Counted from the first letter of the stretch, positions 49,933 through 58,351 are shown. The stretch: 64,000 bases of DNA from Maridesulfovibrio sp. (GCF_963666665.1 NZ_OY762999.1:1555501-1619500), one strand, 5' to 3'. Numbers and translations: made by a program. The notes: generated by a model not told the origin, from the letters alone.

Positions 49933-50331
49933 ATGAAAAAGGAAGAAACTCAAAGAGTAAAGCGTACTCAGCGGGACTACACAATGGGCTTTAAATTGTC
50001 CGTTGTGGCATTAGTTGAAAAGGGTGAAATGACCTACAAGCAGGCCCAAAGGGCCTATGGAATCCAAGGTCGCAGCACTGTTTTAAAGTGGCTTCGTAAA
50101 CATGGCAGCCTTGACTGGAGCAAGCCAATGGTACATCAGAAAAGAATGCCAAAATCCAAAGAGACTCCAGCACAAAAGATTAAGCGTCTTGAAAAAGAGC
50201 TTCAGGAAGAGAAGATCAAAACTATGCTTCTCAACGAAATGATTGATATTTCTGACAGAGAACTGGGTACTTCCATAAGAAAAAAACTTACCCCCGAGCT
50301 GCACGAGGTCTTCAGGAAACAAAGCAAATAA
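49933..50331 (+). CDS. IS3-family transposase OrfA
   Basis: A 132-residue DNA-binding protein. N-terminal helix-turn-helix (about 18-65: GFKLSVVALVEKGEMTYKQAQRAYGIQGRSTVLKWLRKHG) as in IS3 OrfA, followed by a leucine-zipper-like coiled coil (about 75-110). It probably binds the inverted ends. AGGA precedes the ATG. A -1 frameshift at codons 117-118 would join it to OrfB. Confidence 0.92.
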   Translation: MKKEETQRVKRTQRDYTMGFKLSVVALVEKGEMTYKQAQRAYGIQGRSTVLKWLRKHGSLDWSKPMVHQKRMPKSKETPAQKIKRLEKELQEEKIKTMLLNEMIDISDRELGTSIRKKLTPELHEVFRKQSK

Positions 50332-50361
50332 GTTTATCTGCTTGCTGTAGACAGCTCGGGG
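50280..50361 (+). promoter_or_regulatory. Programmed -1 frameshift signal
   Basis: A run of seven A (50280-50286) is read as A-AAA-AAA in the OrfA frame, a slippery heptamer. A 10-bp stem lies 5 bases downstream: CCCCGAGCTG (50292-50301) with CAGCTCGGGG (50352-50361). A -1 shift at the heptamer enters a frame open through OrfB and gives the conserved OrfB start LSACCRQLGVSRQSIY, absent if OrfB starts at its own GTG. The active transposase is therefore OrfAB. Confidence 0.82.
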
Positions 50362-51167
50362 TGAGTCGGCAATCGATATATCAGGCTGAAAAACGCCATA
50401 AGGTACGGGAAAAACAGTTCCAAGAAGTAAAGAAACTTGTTTTGAGTCTGCGGGCCAGAATGCCTCGGCTGGGAACGCGTAAGCTTTATTTTTTATTGCG
50501 TGAGAAATTTGTAGCTCGTGGAATCAAGCTTGGGCGGGATGCTTTTTTCGCATTATTGCGCAGAGAGCATTTACTGATAAAAACAAGAAAAAATTACACA
50601 AAAACTACAAATTCAAAGCATTGGCTCAAAAAACATCCTAATTTATTGAAGGAGTTTAAGCCTCAGTATTCAGAAGAAGTCTTTGTTAGTGATATAACTT
50701 ACGTAAAAACGTTAAATAAAACATACTATCTATCACTAATCACAGACTCTTTTAGCAGAAAAATTGTAGGTCACAATTTGAGTTCTGATCTTAGTGCCGA
50801 AGGGACCACTAAAGCTTTAGATATGGCTATCAAAAACCGAAAAACGCGAAACAAAACAATCCACCATTCAGATCGTGGATTGCAGTACGCATCGTCCATT
50901 TATCAAAACAAACTCAAGAAAGCCGAAATGGTCCCATCTATGACAGATGGGTATGATTGTTACCAAAATGCGTTAGCTGAACGTATAAATGGAATTTTAA
51001 AACAAGAATTTTTGGTGGTTAAATGCACTAGCTTTGATGAGTTAAATTCACTCGTAAAAGAGTCTATTGAAATATATAATTCTGAACGTCCTCATCTTAG
51101 TTTGAAAATGAAAACACCGAACCAAATACATAAACAGGGCTGTGGGGGTACCCCCACAGCCCTGTAG
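50361..51167 (+). CDS. IS3-family transposase OrfB (DDE integrase core)
   Basis: At least 268 residues, with the rve integrase core. The catalytic triad is visible: D in VSDITYVKT, D in IHHSDRGLQYASS and E in NALAERINGILKQEF, with spacing typical of DDE(35)E. C-terminal YNSERPHLSLKMKTPNQIH is standard. The GTG at 50361 is the first possible independent start; the normal product is probably the OrfAB fusion via the frameshift. The last codons lie within a 30-bp palindrome. Confidence 0.93.
   Translation: MSRQSIYQAEKRHKVREKQFQEVKKLVLSLRARMPRLGTRKLYFLLREKFVARGIKLGRDAFFALLRREHLLIKTRKNYTKTTNSKHWLKKHPNLLKEFKPQYSEEVFVSDITYVKTLNKTYYLSLITDSFSRKIVGHNLSSDLSAEGTTKALDMAIKNRKTRNKTIHHSDRGLQYASSIYQNKLKKAEMVPSMTDGYDCYQNALAERINGILKQEFLVVKCTSFDELNSLVKESIEIYNSERPHLSLKMKTPNQIHKQGCGGTPTAL
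51135..51164. terminator. 30-bp perfect palindrome at the transposase 3' end
   Basis: CAGGGCTGTGGGGGT (51135-51149) is followed directly by its exact reverse complement ACCCCCACAGCCCTG (51150-51164), with no loop. It overlaps the last codons of OrfB. Such a stem may block outside transcription or act as a terminator for the IS. Confidence 0.6.
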
Positions 51168-51220
51168 TAAACCAATTAACCGTCAATCTATTTTAGGACG
51201 GCTCAGAAATATGTAAAAGT

Positions 51221-51424
51221 TTAATCTTTTGCGTCACGCTTATCGCGGACATTTTTCATGGTTAATCCTGCAACGCACCCTACTAGCATTCCCAGCAACA
51301 ATGCACGCTGAATATCCATGAAAAACCACCCCGCAATGGCTCCAACTGATCCACCTACAAGAATTCCGCGAGCCATGCATTCCAGCAGTCTCTCAAAATT
51401 CTTATCTTCCTTTAATTCACCCAC
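51221..51424 (-). CDS. Small membrane protein with two helices
   Basis: A 67-residue protein: an acidic cytosolic start (MGELKEDKNFERLLECMA), two transmembrane helices (about 21-35 and 40-55, with GGSVGAIAGWFF and LLLGMLVGCVAGL) and a charged tail. No family recognised. Start is GTG at 51424 with AAGGTG upstream; it lies 1 base after the PilZ gene stop, so the two are coupled. Confidence 0.65.
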   Translation of the reverse strand: MGELKEDKNFERLLECMARGILVGGSVGAIAGWFFMDIQRALLLGMLVGCVAGLTMKNVRDKRDAKD

Positions 51425-51425
51425 G

Positions 51426-52103
51426 TCACACCTTCTTAGCCTGTATTAATTCATCAAGCTGATCAGCCTGTTCCTCAGATAGAGACAAGAATCTCAACCC
51501 GATACCGGGCATTTGTGATTTTACCCCCCAAGGCACCGTCCACAAAACTTCCGACTTAATTGGAGTTTTGTCATTCAACTCCATAAATGCCACCCAGAGA
51601 GTATCTCCCTTCTTCCACCTTGTAACAGAAAATAAGAAGCAGCCTTCTGCTGAGAAATTCAAGGCTACACTTTTTTCAATCTGGCTTTTTGAAGAATTGA
51701 TATCCCTGTTCAACAAAACATTTAAAACTTTGTTAGCCCTTTTGGTGCCACGTAAAGACCTCGCTGTAAAGTTCTGGCAGCTTTCCCGGAAAAACTCCTC
51801 CAGCGATGTGCCATGCCCGGAAAATTTCCCTGTAGGTATACACCGTATACCTTCCGCAGCCTTATAGCTCAGTCTCATAACCGGAAAATTATCACTCAAG
51901 AGATTTGCCTCTGCCTTATCCGCTGCAGTAGAACGGAGCAAAGTCGGAATATCAATTAAGAAACCGTTATATTTAACTTTATTATGCTTGAGAGAAATCT
52001 CATGAAGGGACTCGGCAACGTCACAATCCAGATCAAAACTTTTCAAAGCCTGAATATATACTCCCCGATTATCTCCGGGAGCTGCAACGAGCAAGATTCT
52101 CAT
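51426..52103 (-). CDS. PilZ-domain protein
   Basis: A 225-residue protein. The N-terminal part (about 1-110) looks like a receiver-type alpha/beta fold (MRILLVAAPGDNRGVYIQALKSF) lacking the receiver Asp pattern. The C-terminal PilZ-like part (about 115-220) has RGTKRANKVLNVLL and NFSAEGCFLFS (usual DISxxG), ending in WTVPWGVKSQMPGIGLRFLSL. PilZ domains bind cyclic di-GMP; the RxxxR is partial here (RGTKR). The ATG at 52103 follows GGGTGG; a GTG at 52112 is less likely. Function unknown. Confidence 0.7.
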   Translation of the reverse strand: MRILLVAAPGDNRGVYIQALKSFDLDCDVAESLHEISLKHNKVKYNGFLIDIPTLLRSTAADKAEANLLSDNFPVMRLSYKAAEGIRCIPTGKFSGHGTSLEEFFRESCQNFTARSLRGTKRANKVLNVLLNRDINSSKSQIEKSVALNFSAEGCFLFSVTRWKKGDTLWVAFMELNDKTPIKSEVLWTVPWGVKSQMPGIGLRFLSLSEEQADQLDELIQAKKV

Positions 52104-52316
52104 TCTATCCACCCTTAATTACCCTCCAAAAAATAAAATCAGCTTGGCTAACAGCCATTAACAATATATACTGACAAAATCAAAAATTACACAGTTATAA
52201 AGGTTTTCAAGCATTAATATAACTTAAGCGCCTACTTCAAACAACCAACATCTCAGATTAGCAGACACCAGAATTTCAGTTCAAAAAGAGATCTAACATT
52301 AACTCGGACACTGTAC

Positions 52317-53435
52317 ATGAATGAAACGCCAAAAATACTGACGATTGATGACGATGAGAGCGTTCGCCTTTCCATTGCACACTATCTTGAAGATAGCGGA
52401 TACGAAGTTCTTCAAGCCAGTAACGGGCATGAAGGTTTGAGAATATTTCATGAACAGGAGCCTGATGTTGTCCTGCTTGACCTGCGGATGCCGGAAATGG
52501 ACGGTCTTTCCGTGCTCAAACAGCTGGGTCAGGAAGCACCTCAAACTCCGGTCATAGTCGTCTCGGGAACAGGATCATTTGAAGATGTCATTGCCACTGT
52601 AAGACTGGGATCATGGGACTATATCCCAAAACCGATCACAGACCTTACAGATCTGGAAAATGCTATCCTGCGAACCCGATCAAGAGCGAGACTCCTCGTT
52701 GAAAACGAACGCTACAAAGAAGAGCTTGAACGCAAAATCCGTGAAAGGACCGAAGAACTCCAGCTGATGAACAAAGTCCTTTCAGAGGAAATTACTGCTC
52801 GTAAAAAATCAGAAGGACTTGTCCGGGCATCCTTGGCTGAAAAGGAAGTCATGCTCAAGGAAATCCATCACCGGGTAAAAAACAACCTGCAGGTAATTTC
52901 AAGCTTGCTCAGCCTGCAAAGCGGCTATACAGATGATAAAGAAGCAAGCAATCTGTTGCGAGAATGCCAGCACAGGGTCCGTTCCATGTCAATGCTGCAT
53001 GAAAAACTATACCGTTCAGAAGACCTTTCCCGCATTGATATGAACGAATACGCCCTGACCTTGATCAGCTTTCTCCTTCGTTCTTACTCTGTTGATGGTA
53101 AAGTCAACCCGACATATAATATTAATGACATACATATGGGTATTGATTCAGCAATCCCGTGCGGACTGATCATTAATGAACTGGTTTCAAATGCTTTGAC
53201 CCATGCCTATGAGATGAATTCCGGCGGGGAACTGAAAGTTTCCATGCACAGGGAGAACAAACAAATCAAATTGGAAGTCTCAGATAACGGTGTCGGCTTA
53301 CCCGAAAATTTTTCCATCAGCGGCTCAAGAACCCTTGGCATGACCCTTGTAGAAACACTTGCGCAACAATTAAATGGTGAAGTCCATTTTTTCAATGATA
53401 ATGGAGCAACCTTTCAAATCAGCTTTCCGGGATAA
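52317..53435 (+). CDS. Response-regulator histidine kinase (REC-HisKA_2-HATPase)
   Basis: A 372-residue cytoplasmic protein. Receiver (about 5-120, TIDDDES, VVLLDLRMPEMDG, PKP) is followed by a coiled coil (about 135-175) and a HisKA_2/HWE-type dimerisation part with the phospho-His in LKEIHHRVKNNLQVISSLLSLQ. The HATPase region has INELVSNALTHAY and DNGVGLPENF. Such kinases pass phosphate in partner-switching or general stress-type pathways. The STAS protein gene follows 84 bases later and could be part of the same route. Confidence 0.9.
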   Translation: MNETPKILTIDDDESVRLSIAHYLEDSGYEVLQASNGHEGLRIFHEQEPDVVLLDLRMPEMDGLSVLKQLGQEAPQTPVIVVSGTGSFEDVIATVRLGSWDYIPKPITDLTDLENAILRTRSRARLLVENERYKEELERKIRERTEELQLMNKVLSEEITARKKSEGLVRASLAEKEVMLKEIHHRVKNNLQVISSLLSLQSGYTDDKEASNLLRECQHRVRSMSMLHEKLYRSEDLSRIDMNEYALTLISFLLRSYSVDGKVNPTYNINDIHMGIDSAIPCGLIINELVSNALTHAYEMNSGGELKVSMHRENKQIKLEVSDNGVGLPENFSISGSRTLGMTLVETLAQQLNGEVHFFNDNGATFQISFPG

Positions 53436-53519
53436 ACTCGTACTTGATTGAAATCAAAAGGCGGTGTAGCTTGCTAGCCGTGATCCTTGCAATAGAACCA
53501 CAGAAGAAGGAAATAAAGA

Positions 53520-53873
53520 ATGGAACTTAGTTTTAAACAGATAGATGAAGTCACCGTTGTAAAAATTGAATCTACTGAACTGAACCATGTTGTAAGCCAT
53601 GATTTTCAGCGCCAGATTCAACCTATTTTCGAAGAAAAACAATTCAATGTAGCACTCGACATGGACAGTGTTGACTTCATGGACAGCATGGGCATCGGAA
53701 CTTTGATCACACTGCGGAATAAACTGATGAAAGAAAAAGGCAACATCGCCATGTTCAACATCAGCGAGCGGGTAAAGAAAATTATCGACATTGCCGCCCT
53801 GCACAAAGTTTTTGACCTTTTTGACACAGAAGAAGATGCTGTAAACGGCCTCAAAGATAAAATGCTGGCTTAA
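53520..53873 (+). CDS. STAS-domain anti-sigma-factor antagonist
   Basis: A 117-residue SpoIIAA-like protein with the STAS motif FMDSMGIGTLITL, whose Ser is the usual phosphorylation site. Such proteins switch partner kinases or anti-sigma factors. The AAGGA upstream is good. It follows the REC-kinase gene on the same strand. No anti-sigma kinase gene is adjacent. Confidence 0.9.
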   Translation: MELSFKQIDEVTVVKIESTELNHVVSHDFQRQIQPIFEEKQFNVALDMDSVDFMDSMGIGTLITLRNKLMKEKGNIAMFNISERVKKIIDIAALHKVFDLFDTEEDAVNGLKDKMLA

Positions 53874-53887
53874 CTGAAATTGATATA

Positions 53888-53925
53888 AAAACCGGGCAGG
53901 CTGTTAAGTCTGCCCGGTTTATTTT
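53888..53925. terminator. Terminator after the STAS gene
   Basis: AAACCGGGCAG (53889-53899) pairs with CTGCCCGGTTT (53910-53920), followed by ATTTT. Located 15 bases past the STAS stop. Confidence 0.85.
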
Positions 53926-53949
53926 CTCCCACCTCCACCCACCGCATAT

Positions 53950-54933
53950 ATGTCCCTCAAAGAAAATTTAATTAACCCTGCTCTCGCTACTATCAAAGAC
54001 GCTGCCCGCATCAGCCTTGACCTGTTCAAAATTATGATCCCGGTAGTCATCGTCGTCAAAATACTGCAGGAATTCAACCTAGTCGGATATCTTGCAGCCC
54101 CGCTGGCGCCGATCATGAAAATGGTTGGGTTACCCGGCGAAATGGGCCTTGTCTGGGCTACAGCATTAATCAACAACATATACAGCGGATTGATTGTTTT
54201 CTTAAGTCTGGCCCAGGATCAACCGCTCACTGCAGCACAAGCAACGGTGCTTGGCACAATGATTCTTGTTGCCCACTCAATGCCTGTGGAATTGCGGGTG
54301 GTCCAAAGCTCCGGCCCCAAACTTGGATTTCAGCTGCTGATCAGGATGGGTGCCGCTTTCCTGATGGGCTTGGTCCTGCACTTGATTTACCAGAATTTCG
54401 ACGTCCTGCAGGGACCGGCAAACATCCTGCTGACTCCGGACAATTCCGCTATCGAAAAAACAATTTTGCAATGGGCCTTTGGTGAAATACGCAACCTGAT
54501 TTCCATCTTCGGAATCATTTTATGCCTGCTGGCAATCATGCGTATCCTAACCAAATTACGGGTCATTGCAGCAATGGATTTCCTGCTGCGCCCTTTCCTG
54601 ACCATGATGGGAATTGGTACCAAGGCTTCTGCTTTGACCGTGGTAGGTTTGACCATGGGACTTTCATACGGCGGAGGCATGATCATCCATGAAACAAAAT
54701 CAGGACGCATTGATAAAAAAGACGTCTTTTATTCCCTGACCCTGATGAGCATTTGCCACAGCCTGATTGAAGACACCCTGCTGCTTATGATGATAGGTGG
54801 ACACGTATCCGGCCTGTTCTGGGGACGGCTTATTATGTCCTGCCTGATAGTAGCAGCACTGGTCCAGATAACTAAATTTATTCCGGCCGTTTTTGCCGAT
54901 AAATATTTATGGGGACTCCCCAAACAATCTTAA
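53950..54933 (+). CDS. Nucleoside-recognition (Gate) domain membrane protein
   Basis: A 327-residue membrane protein with two Gate/nucleoside-recognition units (about 10-150 and 185-320), as in spore maturation proteins SpmA/SpmB: IMIPVVIVVKILQEFNLVGYLAAPLAPIMKMVGLPGEMGL, and later MGIGTKASALTVVGLTMGLSYGGGMIIHE. In non-sporing bacteria such proteins are thought to move nucleosides or related solutes. The Shine-Dalgarno is poor. Confidence 0.85.
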   Translation: MSLKENLINPALATIKDAARISLDLFKIMIPVVIVVKILQEFNLVGYLAAPLAPIMKMVGLPGEMGLVWATALINNIYSGLIVFLSLAQDQPLTAAQATVLGTMILVAHSMPVELRVVQSSGPKLGFQLLIRMGAAFLMGLVLHLIYQNFDVLQGPANILLTPDNSAIEKTILQWAFGEIRNLISIFGIILCLLAIMRILTKLRVIAAMDFLLRPFLTMMGIGTKASALTVVGLTMGLSYGGGMIIHETKSGRIDKKDVFYSLTLMSICHSLIEDTLLLMMIGGHVSGLFWGRLIMSCLIVAALVQITKFIPAVFADKYLWGLPKQS

Positions 54934-54950
54934 AAACTAAAGGAATGGTT

Positions 54951-55331
54951 ATGATCGTTACAACTGTAAATACCGAAAATGCTCCCGCAGCAATCGGACC
55001 CTACTCGCAGGCCACCATCTACAACTCGCAGGCTTTTGTCAGCGGGCAGCTCGGTCTTGTCCCGGAAACCGGCGAGTTCATCTCTGATGATGTACAGGAC
55101 CAGGCAAGACAGGCTCTTGAAAATCTTAAATCCATCCTTGGAGCCTGCAGAAGTTCCTTGAACAAGGTTATCAGCGTGGATGTTTTCCTGACAGACATGA
55201 ACGACTTTGCCAAAGTCAACGAAGTCTATGCCGAGTTCTTCTCCAACCACAAGCCAGCACGGGCCGCCATCGAAGTAAGCGGACTCCCCAAAGGCGGACT
55301 TGTGGAAATTAAGTGTATTGCGGCTATTTAA
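54951..55331 (+). CDS. RidA family protein (enamine/imine deaminase)
   Basis: A 126-residue cytoplasmic protein. The YjgF/RidA signatures are IGPYSQATIYNSQAFVSGQLGLVPETGEF, a Gln/Lys-lined trimer cleft and RAAIEVSGLPKGGLVEIKCIAAI at the C-terminus. RidA hydrolyses reactive 2-aminoacrylate and related imines from serine/threonine dehydratases. The ATG at 54951 follows AAGGA by 7 bases; the ATG at 54945 is too close to it. It lies 17 bases after the Gate-domain gene, so the two are probably co-transcribed. Confidence 0.93.
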   Translation: MIVTTVNTENAPAAIGPYSQATIYNSQAFVSGQLGLVPETGEFISDDVQDQARQALENLKSILGACRSSLNKVISVDVFLTDMNDFAKVNEVYAEFFSNHKPARAAIEVSGLPKGGLVEIKCIAAI

Positions 55332-55360
55332 ATGTAAGGCACATCTTACGTATAATTTTG

Positions 55361-55386
55361 AAGGGCCACTCGTGGCCCTTTTTTGT
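55361..55386 (+). terminator. Terminator after the RidA gene
   Basis: AAGGGCCAC (55361-55369) pairs with GTGGCCCTT (55372-55380), followed by TTTTTG. Located 30 bases past the stop. Confidence 0.85.
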
Positions 55387-55542
55387 TGTCTACATTTTTG
55401 TATTTCAGCTTTGACAAATTCGCCAACAAAACAGCCAAAAAATCGTCCATTTTCCGGCATAGGACAACATCAACAGAAATATTTTCCTACCCTTTTATAA
55501 AAAGACATACCATTCAAAGCAGTTACTCACTTAGTCTCAAAT

Positions 55543-55560
55543 GTGGCACGCAAACTGCTT
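55543..55560 (+). promoter_or_regulatory. Sigma-54-type promoter in a gene-free stretch
   Basis: TGTGGCACGCAAACTGCTT contains TGGCACG followed by TGC with GG (55545-55546) and GC (55557-55558) exactly 10 bases apart, a near-consensus sigma-54 site. Transcription would start near 55570 and run toward trmL (start 55844), leaving an unusually long leader or a separate small RNA. Confidence 0.65.
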
Positions 55561-55843
55561 ATAAATAATCAAGACGGACTAAAAAAGAACTGACTAAACA
55601 AAATAAAATCTTAGGCAACAGCCATTAAAAATAAGAGTCGTTCTTCACCTCCATCTTTAAAAAAATGTTCTGGACTGATAGGCGAGTGCAGGAAACGGTA
55701 GAAACGAACAGCTTAGAAAAGAAATATAAACAAAAGCGATTCTGCCTCCCTCCCGCGATTGATCCGGACATTTTTTTATTCCCGATTTTTAATCCTGATT
55801 CAGGGATTGCCCTAAGCAACTTCTCCTGCTATCGATTCCAGCC

Positions 55844-56329
55844 ATGACACAGGAAAAATTTACCAACCCTTTCAGTATCGTTCTCTTCGAGCCTGAAATT
55901 CCACCTAATACCGGTAACATTGCAAGGCTTTGTGCCGGAACGGACACCCAGCTTCATCTCATCGAACCGCTGGGATTTTCCATTTCCGACAAGCACCTCA
56001 AACGTGCAGGGCTAGACTATTGGCCCAAAGTAAAACTCTCGGTATGGAAAAACTGGCAGGAATACAAAGAGAATGCAAAACCCCAAAGACTGGTCACAAC
56101 CAGTGCCAAAAGGGGAACCCATCTGTTCGAATTCAAATTTCTGCCCGGAGACCACCTTGTTCTTGGTCCGGAAACAAGAGGATTGCCCGAATGGATGTTT
56201 GATGAATTCAAACACGCGGTGAACATTCCCACCACTGACAATGTGCGCAGCCTGAACCTTTCCACATCTGCAGGAATTATCCTCTATCAGGCTCTGTCAT
56301 GTCTGGAAGCAAGGGTTTCATTTAAATAA
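55844..56329 (+). CDS. trmL: tRNA (cytidine/uridine-2'-O)-methyltransferase TrmL
   Basis: A 161-residue SPOUT-fold enzyme that methylates the wobble base of certain leucine tRNAs using S-adenosylmethionine. Visible motifs: FEPEIPPNTGNIARLCAG at the N-terminus (motif 1), LVLGPETRGLPEWM (motif 2) and IPTTDNVRSLNLSTSAGIILYQAL (motif 3, knot). Length fits the family. Shine-Dalgarno is weak, and the upstream leader is unusually long. Confidence 0.92.
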   Translation: MTQEKFTNPFSIVLFEPEIPPNTGNIARLCAGTDTQLHLIEPLGFSISDKHLKRAGLDYWPKVKLSVWKNWQEYKENAKPQRLVTTSAKRGTHLFEFKFLPGDHLVLGPETRGLPEWMFDEFKHAVNIPTTDNVRSLNLSTSAGIILYQALSCLEARVSFK

Positions 56330-56429
56330 AGACCGTCACTGCACATCAATTTGCACACTGCACTTTCTTGCATAACACTGCGGCAACAGGTATGTTCGCC
56401 CTTGAATTTTAATCATCAGCGGAGAATCT

Positions 56430-57452
56430 ATGCGACTTCTTATTACCGGCGGATGCGGTTTTATCGGAACCAACTTCATTTACCTGATGAAAGAACGGCA
56501 TCCTGACTGGAAACTGTTCAACCTTGATAAGCTGACCTACGCCGGGAACCGCAAGAACCTGCTTGAGCTGGAACAGGAAGAGAACTCCGGCTATACATTC
56601 CTCCATGGCGACATCTGTGATAAAGAATTCGTCACTTCCGTACTGCACGACTATAAAATCGATGCCGTAGTCAACTTCGCGGCAGAATCTCACGTAGACA
56701 GATCCATCAACGATCCCGCACCATTTTTGACTACCAACACCCTTGGTGCCCAGAATATGATGGAATGCGCCCGCAGTGCCGGAATCGAAAAGTTCGTCCA
56801 TGTTTCCACAGACGAAGTCTACGGCACTCTAGGACCCAATGATCCGGCCTTCAGCGAAGAGAATCCCCTTGAGCCTAACAGCCCTTATTCCGCCTCCAAG
56901 GCTGGCGCAGATCTCATGGCCCGGGCATACTTCGAGACATACAAATTTCCCGTTTCCATTACCCGTTGCTCCAACAACTACGGTCCATACCAGTTCCCTG
57001 AAAAACTCATCCCGCTTATGTTTATCAAGGCAACAGCAGGAGAACGTCTGCCCATTTACGGGGACGGCTCCAACATCAGGGACTGGATCTATGTTGATGA
57101 CCATTGCACCGGGGTGGAACTGACTCTGCTTAAAGGACAGCCCGGCAAAGCCTACAACTTCGGCGGGGCTGCCGAGAAGACCAACCTTGAACTGGTCAAG
57201 GAACTTCTGTCAATTCTCGGAAAAGATGAGTCACTCATAACCTACGTCAAAGACAGGCCCGGGCACGACATGCGATATGCCATGGACTATTCACTGGCTG
57301 AAAAAGAACTTGGCTTCGCTCCGGCAGTTACTTTTGATGAAGGAATACGTAAAACCATCGAATGGTACCAGAACAACGGTCAATGGCTTGAAGACGTGCG
57401 TAGCGGAGCTTACCGCGAATTCATGGACCAATGGTACGGAGAACGAAAATGA
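56430..57452 (+). CDS. rfbB: dTDP-glucose 4,6-dehydratase
   Basis: A 340-residue NAD-dependent SDR enzyme that makes dTDP-4-keto-6-deoxyglucose, a precursor of rhamnose and related sugars. NAD motif TGGCGFIGTNF (7-17), AAESHVDRSI, active-site VSTDEVYG (Thr-Asp-Glu) and YSASKAGADLMARAY (Tyr-x3-Lys) are present. GGAGA precedes the ATG. The stop overlaps the rfbD start (ATGA). The partner genes rfbA and rfbC are not in the window. Confidence 0.95.
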   Translation: MRLLITGGCGFIGTNFIYLMKERHPDWKLFNLDKLTYAGNRKNLLELEQEENSGYTFLHGDICDKEFVTSVLHDYKIDAVVNFAAESHVDRSINDPAPFLTTNTLGAQNMMECARSAGIEKFVHVSTDEVYGTLGPNDPAFSEENPLEPNSPYSASKAGADLMARAYFETYKFPVSITRCSNNYGPYQFPEKLIPLMFIKATAGERLPIYGDGSNIRDWIYVDDHCTGVELTLLKGQPGKAYNFGGAAEKTNLELVKELLSILGKDESLITYVKDRPGHDMRYAMDYSLAEKELGFAPAVTFDEGIRKTIEWYQNNGQWLEDVRSGAYREFMDQWYGERK

Positions 57453-58333
57453 TTGATTTAGCAGGCAAAAAGGCCGTAATCCTCGGCGGAAAAACCGGAC
57501 TTCTCGGGCAGAGCCTGACTGAAAAGCTTCAGGCACAGGAGATCATAACCATCCCTCTGTCCCGCTCCGACTTTGATCCACTGAATGAGGAATCCCTGAC
57601 CGCAATGCTGGAAAGGGAAGAACCGGACTTCATCTTCAACACAGTGGCCTACACCATGGTCGATCTTGCGGAAGACGAGGAAAACAGAGCCCACCTGCTG
57701 AACACCACCCTCCCAGCCACTCTGGGCAGGCTCTGCAAGCAATTCAAAATTAAACTGATCCACTACAGTACAGATTTTATTTTTGACGGTAAAAAGGATT
57801 CACCATACTCCGAAGATGACAAGCCAAACCCTCAATCGGTTTACGGCGAAACCAAGCTGGCCGGAGAAGAAAGACTGAAAGACCTTAATTACGAAGATAT
57901 TCTGATCATCCGCACAGCATGGCTGTTCGGACCGCATAAGACCAACTTTGTACACAAAATTCTGAACTTCGCTCAAGAACGAGAGAGCCTGAGTGTTGTG
58001 CATGATCAATCCGGTTCTCCGACATACACCCCTGATCTGGCTGATTACTCAATTGAGCTGCTCAAACACGAAGCCAAAGGAATTTTCAATGTAGTTAACT
58101 CCGGCAAGGCAAGCTGGTGTGAGCTGGCCACCGAGGCCATCGACAGCTGCGCCATCAATTGCCGGGTTGACCCGGTCCCCACTTCCGCCTACCCCACCAA
58201 GGCCACAAGACCGCCCTACTCAGTTCTCGATACCACCAAGTTCACCAAGGTGACCGGGAAAAACCCACGCCCGTGGGTGCAGGCTCTCAGGGACTATGTT
58301 TACAACGACCTGAAAGACGATCAGGAAGATTAA
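57449..58333 (+). CDS. rfbD: dTDP-4-dehydrorhamnose reductase
   Basis: A 294-residue NADPH-dependent SDR that completes dTDP-L-rhamnose. NAD(P) motif LGGKTGLLGQSL, FNTVAYTMVDLAEDE, STDFIFDGKKDSPYSEDD and SVYGETKLAGEE (Tyr-x3-Lys) are typical of RfbD/RmlD. The ATG at 57449 overlaps the rfbB stop. Product used in O-antigen, S-layer or capsule rhamnose, likely with glycosyltransferases elsewhere. Confidence 0.94.
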   Translation: MIDLAGKKAVILGGKTGLLGQSLTEKLQAQEIITIPLSRSDFDPLNEESLTAMLEREEPDFIFNTVAYTMVDLAEDEENRAHLLNTTLPATLGRLCKQFKIKLIHYSTDFIFDGKKDSPYSEDDKPNPQSVYGETKLAGEERLKDLNYEDILIIRTAWLFGPHKTNFVHKILNFAQERESLSVVHDQSGSPTYTPDLADYSIELLKHEAKGIFNVVNSGKASWCELATEAIDSCAINCRVDPVPTSAYPTKATRPPYSVLDTTKFTKVTGKNPRPWVQALRDYVYNDLKDDQED

Positions 58334-58351
58334 TCTTCCCGGTAAAGGAAA

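Larger units (their letters stand above)
49891..51205 (+). mobile_element. IS3-family insertion sequence, complete
   Basis: The element is 1315 bases. Left end TGTCCCGTCCTGAAATAG (49891) matches the right end, read inward, TGAGCCGTCCTAAAATAG (51205); about 19 of 24 terminal positions agree. A 3-bp direct repeat GAA flanks it (49888-49890 and 51206-51208), typical of IS3-family insertion. It encodes OrfA and OrfB in -1 frame relation. It lies between the ABC ATPase terminator and the small membrane gene at 51221, disrupting no gene. Confidence 0.9.
55332..55843. other. Gene-free stretch with terminator and sigma-54-type promoter
   Basis: A 512-base gap before trmL. It holds the RidA terminator (55361-55385), then AT-rich sequence, then a promoter-like site at 55543-55560. 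About 285 bases between that site and the trmL start have no convincing gene. Short open frames on both strands lack a Shine-Dalgarno. An unknown small RNA is possible. Confidence 0.5.

Noticed and set aside
55625..55847. Short open frames (about 60 codons) on both strands in the gap before trmL
   Set aside because: No Shine-Dalgarno, no conserved features, and composition unlike the neighbouring genes.
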